Source of the DNA: Desulfoluna sp.
GTDB lineage: Bacteria; Desulfobacterota; Desulfobacteria; Desulfobacterales; Desulfolunaceae
Reading direction: 5' to 3'
NCBI RefSeq assembly: GCF_030145185.1
Contig: NZ_JAQYWB010000034.1
Location: forward strand, 1-61,159
Length of the DNA: 61,159 nucleotides
This document shows positions 25,398 to 33,021 of the stretch, in pieces. Made by a program: the position numbers and the translations under genes. How positions within the stretch are numbered: the stretch's first letter is position 1; every line of letters begins with the position of its first letter. The notes below the pieces were generated by a model. That model was not told the DNA's origin and ran no database searches. It was given only the letters and a program-made list of their open reading frames with translations.

Positions 25398-26272
25398 ACC
25401 CAGGACCCGAATTCAGATGCACCCACCCCGGCACCGAAGAGATCCCCGAAGCGCTTATCGATGAGCTGGGATTCAAAGTCCCAGAAATTCACACCGACAC
25501 CCGGGAGATGGCACGCCTGGCCCTCGCCCTGAAAAAAGATCGCGGCGACGGCCTCTGCCGCCTCCCCTTCTGCATGACCGTGGAGGCCGAAGCCATGGGG
25601 GCCCAGATCACCCTCGGCAACAAGAGAAACGGCCCCCGGGTGGCGGGTTATTGCCTTCCGGATATCGATGCCGCCATGGGGATACAGAGGATCGACCTCT
25701 CCCAGGGAAGAGCGTTGGCGGTTCTGGATTGCGTAGCCGATCTAAGCACCCAGGGTGAGGCCGTGGGGCTAAATATCCACGGCCCCTTTACCCTGGCCTC
25801 ATCCCTTATCGACCCCCGGCACCTCTACAAGGGGATGAGACAAAAAAGCGAGGCCGTGGATCATCTCATGCGGGTGATCGAGGCCAGCATCGTGGCCTAC
25901 GCCCTGGAAGGGATAAAAAGGGGGGCTCAGCTCCTCTCCTACGCCGATCCCGCCGGAGCCATGGATCTCATCGGCCCCAAGCTCTACAAGGAGGTTAGCG
26001 GAAAAATCACCGCCCGGATCTTACAAAAAATAGAGGCGTCTAATGAAAATACCCTCCTGCACCTCTGCGGTAAGACCTCCACGGCCCTGGAAAAATGCGG
26101 TCTAAGCAGCTCCGAGCCCGTCCCATACGACCCGGAGCTCACCTACGGAGAAGCACTTACGGCGTTTTTAAAGCAGCAGCCCGGGGTCAGTATTGTGGGC
26201 CACAGCTGCATGAAACAAACGCCAAAGCACAATCGGCACCCAAGGTTGTGGGCGATCCATCTCGGCTCATAA
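25394..26272 (+). CDS. UroD-fold methyltransferase 3 (short MtaA-like)
   Basis: 292 residues. The ATG at 25394 is preferred over 25388 because GAGGAG lies about ten bases upstream and the ATG forms an ATGA overlap with the activator stop. It shares LPFCMTVEAEAMGA with methyltransferase 2 and keeps the zinc site His223-x-Cys225 (LHLCGKTS) and Cys272 (GHSCMKQ). It lacks the first roughly 30 residues of the N-terminal MtaA helix region, and its C terminus is short and basic (TPKHNRHPRLWAIHLGS). It may be a specialised or decaying copy. Confidence 0.82.
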   Translation: MNPGPEFRCTHPGTEEIPEALIDELGFKVPEIHTDTREMARLALALKKDRGDGLCRLPFCMTVEAEAMGAQITLGNKRNGPRVAGYCLPDIDAAMGIQRIDLSQGRALAVLDCVADLSTQGEAVGLNIHGPFTLASSLIDPRHLYKGMRQKSEAVDHLMRVIEASIVAYALEGIKRGAQLLSYADPAGAMDLIGPKLYKEVSGKITARILQKIEASNENTLLHLCGKTSTALEKCGLSSSEPVPYDPELTYGEALTAFLKQQPGVSIVGHSCMKQTPKHNRHPRLWAIHLGS

Positions 26273-26274
26273 AA

Positions 26275-26709
26275 AAAGCCTCCGGCGGCAAGGTGGGGGC
26301 ACCTTGAAACCCTATAGCGAATGCGTGGAGATTGTCGTGATGCCCTTGTTTTCTGGGCATTCGCGCCAAGGGTGATACTCGGCAACCGGCACTGCTGAAG
26401 ACGCCGATATCATGATTCCGAAAAACAGGGTGAGGGGCCTCCTGGCGAAAAACGCTTAGCCCCCAGCTAAAAAAGCCGCGACGGAGCACGGCGCGCCCAG
26501 GAGGGTGTCGTCTCTCCGCTCGTTGTCAAAGCCATGGCCGTGTTCCCCTTCGGTGGGGGCCATCTTTCTTCAATCTCTCAACAGCGCTGTTTTTCGGGCG
26601 CGCCGTGCTCCGTCGCGGCATTTACGCGATATCGATGGAAGGGAGTCGCTCGTTGGGATGTGATAACGGATGCGAGATAAGTTTAGCTACCGGCAGGGCC
26701 GCCGAAGGC
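26275..26709. repeat. Family A variant, family D element and family B remnant; no gene
   Basis: A family A variant (about 26275-26445) starts three bases after the methyltransferase stop. It shares its whole length, including GGGCATTCGCGCCAAGGGTG, with 58515-58680. A reverse family D element (26464-26681) follows. Its 24-bp terminal inverted repeats (26475-26498 and 26596-26619) read GCCGCGACGGAGCACGGC and onward. A family B remnant (26680-26709) ends the block. Confidence 0.75.
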
Positions 26710-26886
26710 ATAATTTTCACAGAGAAATGCATGCGGTTTCTCAAAAGGCCGCTGTGATTTGACCACGAGGAACGAGGGGGCAAAGCGCAGCGCAAACCCG
26801 CTTTCAAGGTGGCTCACCTTGCCGCCGGAGGCTTGCTTTTTGCTTTTTGCGTATTCCTAACGAACGACCCAGGAGAGATCAGCAGT

Positions 26887-27744
26887 ATGAAATGGGAAGA
26901 ACTTCGGAGGCGTCTCCTTCCGTGGGGCGTATTGGCCCTTGTGTTGATGGCTGTAAGAGGGGTGGCGTCCCATGGCATCCATGACCCCCTGATGCAGGAC
27001 AAGGTTCCTCTGCTCTATTTGACCCTCATCTTTTTGGGGGGATTGATCATCATCGGCGGGGTCAAGGGGATAAAATCCATCTTCACACTGATCTTCACCA
27101 TCTGGGTTATCCTGAAGGTTCTCCTTCCCCTTATTCTGAAAGGGTACAACCCGGTTTGGGTCACCATGGCCCTTTGTGCCCTGGTGATTGCCGTCACCTT
27201 AAGTGTCATCGGCGGGGTTAATCGAAAAACCCTGGCAGCCACCATCGGAACCTTCGGCGGGGTCACCATCGCCGGGCTTTCGGCCCTTATTATTGGTCAT
27301 ATGGCCCAGCTTACCGGCCTTGGGAACGAAGAATCCATCCACCTCATTCTCTACTCCCGTCACATCGATTTCAGGGGGCTTCTCTTGGCAGGCATTATCA
27401 TCGGCGCTTTAGGGGCTGTGATGGATGTGGGCATCTCCATTGCTTCTGCCATGCATGAGATCCGAGTTGCAGATCCCGGGATCGGGGAAAAAGAGTGGAT
27501 CGCAGCCGGCATGAAGGTGGGCCGTGATATCATGGGCACCATGTCCAATACCTTAATTCTTGCCTATGCAGGCAGCAGCCTGAACCTCCTGCTCCTTTTA
27601 ACGACCTACGATCTTCCTTTGAATGAAATCATCGGACGAGACACCCTGGCCGCAGAGGTCCTGCGAGCCCTGGCCGGCAGCGTGGGGCTTCTCTTTACCA
27701 TCCCGGCCACCGCCATCGCCGCGGGGAAACTTGAAAAGGGTTGA
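26887..27744 (+). CDS. YibE/F-like membrane protein, lacking the usual N-terminal domain
   Basis: 285 residues with about eight membrane spans. Conserved YibE/F segments include YLTLIFLGGLIIIGGVKGIK, SRHIDFRGLLLAGIIIGALG, then AVMDVGISIASAMHEI, and MGTMSNTLILAYAGSSLNLL. The start ATG at 26887 is supported by AGGAGAG upstream. Family members often carry an extracytoplasmic N-terminal domain before the first conserved helix; it is missing here, and family A/B repeats lie directly upstream. Function is unknown. Confidence 0.8.
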   Translation: MKWEELRRRLLPWGVLALVLMAVRGVASHGIHDPLMQDKVPLLYLTLIFLGGLIIIGGVKGIKSIFTLIFTIWVILKVLLPLILKGYNPVWVTMALCALVIAVTLSVIGGVNRKTLAATIGTFGGVTIAGLSALIIGHMAQLTGLGNEESIHLILYSRHIDFRGLLLAGIIIGALGAVMDVGISIASAMHEIRVADPGIGEKEWIAAGMKVGRDIMGTMSNTLILAYAGSSLNLLLLLTTYDLPLNEIIGRDTLAAEVLRALAGSVGLLFTIPATAIAAGKLEKG

Positions 27745-27751
27745 AAAGGGG

Positions 27752-28999
27752 TTATCCCGCATCGTTGGCGCATATATGTATTTTGCTTTCTGTGGTCAGG
27801 TAAAATTGATATGGCAGGCCATGGCTTGAAAACAACAGGGGTGATAACGAGTAGGCATAACTGCCTGCCTTTGACACGATAACAAGATCACCGATGGTGG
27901 CTTTTGGAAGCATGGCATCCTTGACAAGGACATCCGTTGCTGTGCATAAGCTGCCAACAACCGTTACTTTTTCAAGACACGATTTGTCTCCATCTGGAAT
28001 CATAACTTCAAAGGCATCGGTTGCCGTAAATAAGGGCTCTGAAGCTTTTAATGTGGCATTTTCAGGTGAATAATCCATTAAAAGCTCAGCAATAGAGGGC
28101 CTTAAAAAACCATTGAGCCCTTTTTGCACAATCAGGTATTTGGTTCCGTGAGATTCTTTAATATCGACGATACGGGTCACATACTGGCCCGCTTCGCACG
28201 TGATAAACCGGCCGGTTTCAATGATGAGTCGAGCGTTGAGTTTACTCTTAAATCGTTGAACCAACCCTTGGCTGTCACGGCTGAGTTTTTCCATGTCAAG
28301 GGGTGTGTCATGGGCAAGAGAGTAAACAATGCCAATCCCTCCGCCCAGGTTGATGAATTCCATCTCCCATCCCAGGGTTTCTTGACAAAACAGACCCAGC
28401 TCAACAATTTTTTCATAATATCGATAGAGCTTACTGTGATCAAGAATCTGACAGCGCAGATGAACATGTATTCCAACGATTTTTATGTGTGAAAAACTGT
28501 TAAGAAATGCTTTCTGCTTTATCAAGGTGTGTTCATCAACGCCAAATTTACTGCTCGATCCTTTTCCTCCATCCATAGAAAAGTCAATGTTGACTCGGAG
28601 CCCAACTTTTGTATGCATGTTTTTTTGTTTTGAGATGTCATTGATCAGCACCAATTCGTTGTAGCTGTCCGCAATAATGATGGCCTTGTCTATTGTTTTT
28701 TCGATATCCTTGCGAGTTTTACCGGGGGCTGAATATAGAATTTTTTCATAAGGAACGCCGGCTTTTTGGCCTATCACCACTTCTTCTGCTGAAGCGGCAT
28801 CTGCGCCAAAGCCCTTGGATGCGACAAATTTGACGATAGGATCCAGTGGGTTGGTTTTTATTGAATACAAAAATTCATAGTGCGAAAAATTTTCTAACAA
28901 TATGTTAATCTGCCCGGATATTTTTTTTTCGTCATAGATGTAAAAAGAGTCATCGTATTGTGCCATTAATTCTTTGATTACATTGAACGTTTCTTCCAT
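27752..28999 (-). CDS. Diaminopimelate-decarboxylase-like PLP enzyme (fold type III)
   Basis: 415 residues. The PLP lysine is Lys48 in FLYSIKTNPL. The barrel shows the HVHL histidine, the glycine-rich loop FINLGGGIGI and LIIETGRFI, the phosphate-binding ETGR that is EPGR in LysA. The C-terminal beta domain contributes the catalytic Cys in VGSLCTATDVL and a Tyr in AGSYAYSL. This pattern fits LysA-like decarboxylases acting on D-stereocentre amino acids, including those of siderophore and polyamine routes. It stands alone, convergent with the YibE/F gene, so its substrate is uncertain. Confidence 0.8.
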   Translation of the reverse strand: MEETFNVIKELMAQYDDSFYIYDEKKISGQINILLENFSHYEFLYSIKTNPLDPIVKFVASKGFGADAASAEEVVIGQKAGVPYEKILYSAPGKTRKDIEKTIDKAIIIADSYNELVLINDISKQKNMHTKVGLRVNIDFSMDGGKGSSSKFGVDEHTLIKQKAFLNSFSHIKIVGIHVHLRCQILDHSKLYRYYEKIVELGLFCQETLGWEMEFINLGGGIGIVYSLAHDTPLDMEKLSRDSQGLVQRFKSKLNARLIIETGRFITCEAGQYVTRIVDIKESHGTKYLIVQKGLNGFLRPSIAELLMDYSPENATLKASEPLFTATDAFEVMIPDGDKSCLEKVTVVGSLCTATDVLVKDAMLPKATIGDLVIVSKAGSYAYSLSPLLFSSHGLPYQFYLTTESKIHICANDAG

Positions 29000-29158
29000 T
29001 AACTTTCCCTTCGGACGGCTCTGACCTTGTTAATTTAGGCTATCGAGGTGACACTTATAGAACGGTTTCGCGGCGTTTCCGTCAAAAAGCGATGCCTTCT
29101 ATGCTCTTGTGCCTGGAAAACAGGCTCCAGCTGACAGGGGATGATCCCTGAACCTTAG

Positions 29159-29303
29159 CCCGGATATTCCATGAGAAAACAATCGAAAGTAAGGAATAAC
29201 ATATAATTATAGCTTTTTACGGCAATATTTTCAGTCGTTTCAAAAATGCAAAATGTAATCCACGGTATTCTGTCTGATTTTCTCACCCTTCGGGCGAGCC
29301 GGG
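29159..29303 (-). mobile_element. M element copy 2 (short, inverted form)
   Basis: 145 bp. It matches the right-hand part of the long M element in reverse: CCCGGATATTCCATGAGAAAA, then TTTCAAAAATGCAAAATGTA, ending CTCACCCTTCGGGCGAGCCG. It is flanked by TTAG on both sides, a perfect four-base match centred on TA. The hairpin half of the long form is missing. Nothing else coding is seen between 29000 and 29451; a family B remnant lies at 29370-29401. Confidence 0.7.
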
Positions 29304-29451
29304 TTAGGAGGCGAATTATCTCACCCTTTGTTCCTCGGGTCAATTCACATCCAGCGCATATATATTAGAAAACGTTTGGCTCCAGAAGGGCCGCCAGAGC
29401 CGTAATCGGACTCATTATTCGCGGTGCAATGAAAAGGGGTTGTGTCGCATG

Positions 29452-30582
29452 TTAAGACGCGACCCCTTCTCTTGGTGGGGCCGATGTGCAGAGCCTGTTT
29501 CTTCCAGATTGTTTGGCCCGATACAGGGCGTTATCTGCCAGGTGTATGAGCTCATGGATTTCCTTGATCCCAGGATGGTACTGGACTTGGCCAAGGCTTA
29601 TGGAAAGGCGGATCTCGGTATCTCCGTCTATCAGAAAGGTCATGGATGAGATGGCTTGGCGAATGTGCTCTAAGATACACTGGGCTTGGGAGATCGTGGT
29701 ATTGGGGAGGATGATGCAGAATTCTTCTCCTCCGTAACGCCCCACACTGTCGGTTCTTCGGACTTTCTTCCTGATGGTATCTGCGAGGCGTTTCAGCACG
29801 ATATCTCCGGCATTGTGACCATGGGTATCGTTCACTTTTTTGAAGTGGTCGATATCCACAATGCAAAGGGTAAAGGGGTTGTTATAGCGCGCTGCACGAT
29901 CCATTTCGCTTGTTAAGATCTCAAGTATTTTTCGGCGGTTGATGAGTCCGGTCAACTCGTCTCGGGTCGCAATCTCTGTGAGCTGCTGTTCTGCTTTTTT
30001 GCGTTGGGTGACATCTATTCCGATACCCCAGGTGTACCAGCCAGGAATAGGGGCCTTGACGCTGGTGTTAGACCAGGACAGAGTACGTATGTCCCCGTTT
30101 TTGCATAAAAGGTCGACTTCCCAGTCACGGTAACTGCCGTTAAATTCAAGAAACTCTTTAATGTTTTTGGCGCGCTGGACCGGGTCAGGGTAGAAAAGTT
30201 CCAATGCATTGGGATTGCCAACAATTTCGGCACTGGTGTAGCCGGTGATCCGTTCGCACTCCTTGTTCCAGAAAAGAACCACCCCGTTCTCATCCACGGC
30301 ATCAAACATGACGGGCATGTTTTCAACCACCTTTTTAAATACCGGCCATAGGTCTGATGCCTCTTTCAGGGTGTCCCGGTTGGCATTGCCGGGTTTACGG
30401 CTCTCCAGTTTGTCATGGTTGAAATAGAGATAAAGAAGTCCGGTGAGGAGGAAGGTGAGACCGATGGTCGTAAGGCTGAGGAGAGCGATACCGCTATCAT
30501 CAGGTGAATACAGCTGGAGGCACTGGCATCCCAGGATTAAAAAAATGAGACCACCAATAAAGAGCTTCAACCTTTTGAACAT
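29452..30582 (-). CDS. PAS-GGDEF diguanylate cyclase, membrane-anchored
   Basis: 376 residues. Two N-terminal membrane spans (about 8-25 and 35-55) are followed by a PAS domain (about 80-200: MFDAVDENGVVLFWNKECER, then ITGYTSAEIVG) and a GGDEF domain (about 210-365) with active-site RYGGEEF and upstream FKKVNDTHGHNAGD. It should make cyclic di-GMP. No clear RxxD inhibitory site was identified. The start at ATG 30582 is chosen because the membrane segment follows directly. Confidence 0.9.
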   Translation of the reverse strand: MFKRLKLFIGGLIFLILGCQCLQLYSPDDSGIALLSLTTIGLTFLLTGLLYLYFNHDKLESRKPGNANRDTLKEASDLWPVFKKVVENMPVMFDAVDENGVVLFWNKECERITGYTSAEIVGNPNALELFYPDPVQRAKNIKEFLEFNGSYRDWEVDLLCKNGDIRTLSWSNTSVKAPIPGWYTWGIGIDVTQRKKAEQQLTEIATRDELTGLINRRKILEILTSEMDRAARYNNPFTLCIVDIDHFKKVNDTHGHNAGDIVLKRLADTIRKKVRRTDSVGRYGGEEFCIILPNTTISQAQCILEHIRQAISSMTFLIDGDTEIRLSISLGQVQYHPGIKEIHELIHLADNALYRAKQSGRNRLCTSAPPREGVAS

Positions 30583-30924
30583 GGATAACCAACCCCTTTT
30601 TAAACAGATCTGTGTATGCCGTGTCTGGAAATATAGTAAACAGGCAATACAGTAAAAAGCTGGCAACTGGCAACAATAAAGGTGATAGTTTATTCATGTC
30701 TTGGGCGTGATGCTTTTCAAAAGGAGGCCTCTATCCCTTGGAACTTCTTCTTAAACCAGAATCATATGGTTTATTAACTATCGTTAGAGTCACTTGAGGC
30801 ACGGTTAAGCTGAAAAGGTGCAGTGGGAAAGGGGCGCGTCTCTCTCCTTTTCCCCTTTTTTCAATGGTTAAAACGTGGTAGTGCGGGGGCTTCGCTAATT
30901 CTTAAGACTCACTTCCACGCGATC

Positions 30925-31077
30925 CTGGAAATGAGTCCGGGTTTTATGCTCTCAGAAGACGATTTTCTCTCTTTTGACTTCGGACAGATGGCATTTGGTG
31001 TGGAAAATTCAGAGCGATTGAAAAAATATCGTGAATATCTTTACCATGCCGGTGCCATTGGCAAGCGTGGATTCTAA
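30925..31077 (+). pseudogene. Possible fragment of a REP-associated tyrosine transposase
   Basis: The last 50 or so codons read HFHAILEMSPGFMLSEDDFL and then RLKKYREYLYHAGAIGKRGF, resembling an internal segment of REP-associated (Y1) transposases. Neither the catalytic HUH motif nor the Tyr helix is present. If correct, this is a decayed remnant, and notable because the window is rich in palindromic repeats. The remaining sequence of 30583-31115 shows nothing else. Confidence 0.3.
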
Positions 31078-31115
31078 TCCACAAGCCGGCCGCGATCGTT
31101 ACCTTTCCGTATTTT

Positions 31116-31718
31116 TCAGTCAGCCGTTGGTGTCATATAGTTGGGATTGCGGGGTTCCACCAGACGTTTGAGATCAAGCCAGAACTGAGTTCGCGGTTCC
31201 GAATCCGGTGGCTGTTGAATCGGCAATTCAAGGAAAGGGACCGTCATGTTCAAGGCGTGAAATTTCTCCGATAGAATTTCAGCCATAATGCCCATGAGCA
31301 AGGGCTCTTCAGGCTCAGGTTTCTCAACAGGTATGGGCGATTCCGTGTTGTACCTGTTGACCTTGTGCTTGCCCCAGTGGATGCCGCAGGTCGGGCTGTT
31401 GCGCAGTCCGATATAGCCGACCAGGCGAAAGCCATTTTTCAGAAATTCTTCAACCATCAGTAAGGGGGTCTGCAGAAGTTCTTTGCAATGATTCCGGAAA
31501 AAAATATTGTCATATTGCTGCCTTCCCTGGGGATTGCGCTGCAATCCCATGGCGGTGGTCTCCGGGCAAGGGTATTGAATGATACCGACCCGTAATTTCA
31601 TAAAATAATCCACCAGCTCATGGGACAGGGGGAAATTCTGCCCCAGCACGTGAACGCGGCAGTATGGGTTGATTAAACACTGGGCAACCAGAATGATTTT
31701 TTTGTCTTTTTTTCCCAT
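31116..31718 (-). CDS. TudS-related (DUF523-like) putative desulfidase
   Basis: 200 residues. Three conserved cysteines in the family pattern are Cys14 (VAQCLINPYCR), Cys51 (IIQYPCPETTAMGLQRNPQG) and Cys111 (LRNSPTCGIHWG). In thiouracil desulfidase TudS, three cysteines hold a [4Fe-4S] cluster with a free iron that binds sulfide. This longer relative resembles the CD3072-type subgroup, of unknown substrate. The start ATG is followed by a basic stretch MGKKDKK. No operon partner was found. Confidence 0.75.
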   Translation of the reverse strand: MGKKDKKIILVAQCLINPYCRVHVLGQNFPLSHELVDYFMKLRVGIIQYPCPETTAMGLQRNPQGRQQYDNIFFRNHCKELLQTPLLMVEEFLKNGFRLVGYIGLRNSPTCGIHWGKHKVNRYNTESPIPVEKPEPEEPLLMGIMAEILSEKFHALNMTVPFLELPIQQPPDSEPRTQFWLDLKRLVEPRNPNYMTPTAD

Positions 31719-32189
31719 GATGGGGCTCCTTATTTGCGGAGGAGGTGGGTGGAGAGCTCTGAGTGTGGGTGATGTCAGGACGCATTTTCCCGGGTATTAC
31801 GTGGGGAAACAGACAGCCTAAAATAATAAATTGTTATTACAGCCTGTTGTCGTGAAATATCCGGCAAAGGGTTTTCATTTCAAGATGACAATCTCGTTAC
31901 CTGGGGTCGCTCGGGAGCCTTGTTTACACATGGCAAGGAAGGGGGCATGTGGGGGGTGTTACGTTTTACATGGGCGCATTAAACATTTGAATCAGTCTTA
32001 TCTTACAATGGTTTAGCATAGGCTGGTTCCCAGGGCAAGTGCGGCTGTAAATGACAACGTCCCCATTGTATACCTTGTTGGGTTTGGCTTGAAGATCGGG
32101 AGCGTGCCCAAATGACAAGGTCGGCAACATCTGGGATGTTCAGATCTTTTATTTCGTAACAATCCAGTGAGGGCCAATCGGCCAACATC
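31719..32189. other. Intergenic region, no gene recognised
   Basis: No convincing coding sequence, promoter or repeat family member is seen. A frame on the minus strand at 32003-32272 may contain decayed codons following the truncated DUF6880 gene, but shows no recognisable motif. Confidence 0.3.
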
Positions 32190-32837
32190 TCATGCTGTTT
32201 TGGAAAGGTGCTCCCTCTGCTCTTCAAGGCTGTCGATGCATCGCTGCCAATGCCTTTGGCAATTTTTGCCACCTGTGTGCAGCAGCTCGCGGAACCGGTT
32301 GATCAGCCGCTTCATGTCGGCCGGGGACAGGTAGTCCTCGGCGCAATCGATCAGGGCGATCCGCACGCCGTAGTCATCGGTGCGGGTTAATGCAAAGACC
32401 CGGTCTGCAAGGTCCTTTTTTTCCGGGTGATGGGGTGCATAAGACAAAAAGAGGTCCCTGGCCTCATAGGTGTAGACGTCTCCGACGGTTCCGCCAGAAT
32501 CATCGCATATCTCAAGGACCACCTCATCGGTCTCAAAAAAGTCCAGCACCAGCTCCGCGCCCAGGCAAGGGTCCTCAGCTGAGCCTGCGTAAATATCATC
32601 TAGGATCCCGCCCAATCGGTAGATCAGGGCCGAGGTTTCATCCCATGCGAAATACTCGGTGCTGTGTTTTAGCTCGGAAAGCTTGGCCCTGACTCGCTCC
32701 ACGTTACCTTCGGCTGTGGACAGCATGCGCGAGATTACATCAAAGACCTCAGGGTGTGTCTCTCCCAATTCCAGGAGGGTGTCTGCTAAAACCTCTTCGC
32801 CTAAAGCCATCAATCGCTGTTTTTTGTCGTCACTCAT
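32190..32837 (-). CDS. DUF6880-like protein, apparently truncated
   Basis: 215 residues. The middle resembles the DUF6880 family: LVLDFFETDEVVLEICDDSG then GTVGDVYTYEARDLF, and KDLADRVFALTRTDDYGVRI. Family members are normally about twice as long; here the homologous region ends near residue 185 and a short unrelated tail follows (NCQRHWQRCIDSLEE). A frameshift near 32270 is likely, so this may be a pseudogene. Function is unknown. Confidence 0.55.
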   Translation of the reverse strand: MSDDKKQRLMALGEEVLADTLLELGETHPEVFDVISRMLSTAEGNVERVRAKLSELKHSTEYFAWDETSALIYRLGGILDDIYAGSAEDPCLGAELVLDFFETDEVVLEICDDSGGTVGDVYTYEARDLFLSYAPHHPEKKDLADRVFALTRTDDYGVRIALIDCAEDYLSPADMKRLINRFRELLHTGGKNCQRHWQRCIDSLEEQREHLSKTA

Positions 32838-32974
32838 CGCTTGAATCCCTCGAGAAATTTATATAAATACATCAAATCTTACATGAACAACGCATGGATG
32901 ACAGCAAAAAACCATTCGAGATTTAGCCGTATGAGAACTCGAGGTACTCGGCGTATCGACAGCCGAAGAGCATT

Positions 32975-33018
32975 CGTAACCCCGCTTTCAAGGTGGCCCA
33001 CCTTGCCGCCGGAGGCAT
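32975..33018 (-). repeat. Family A head directly 3' of the large protease gene
   Basis: Reverse copy, CCGCTTTCAAGGTGGCCCACC followed by TTGCCGCCGGAGGC, ending three bases from the protease stop codon at 33022. It could form a hairpin at the transcript end. Confidence 0.7.
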
Positions 33019-33021
33019 TTT

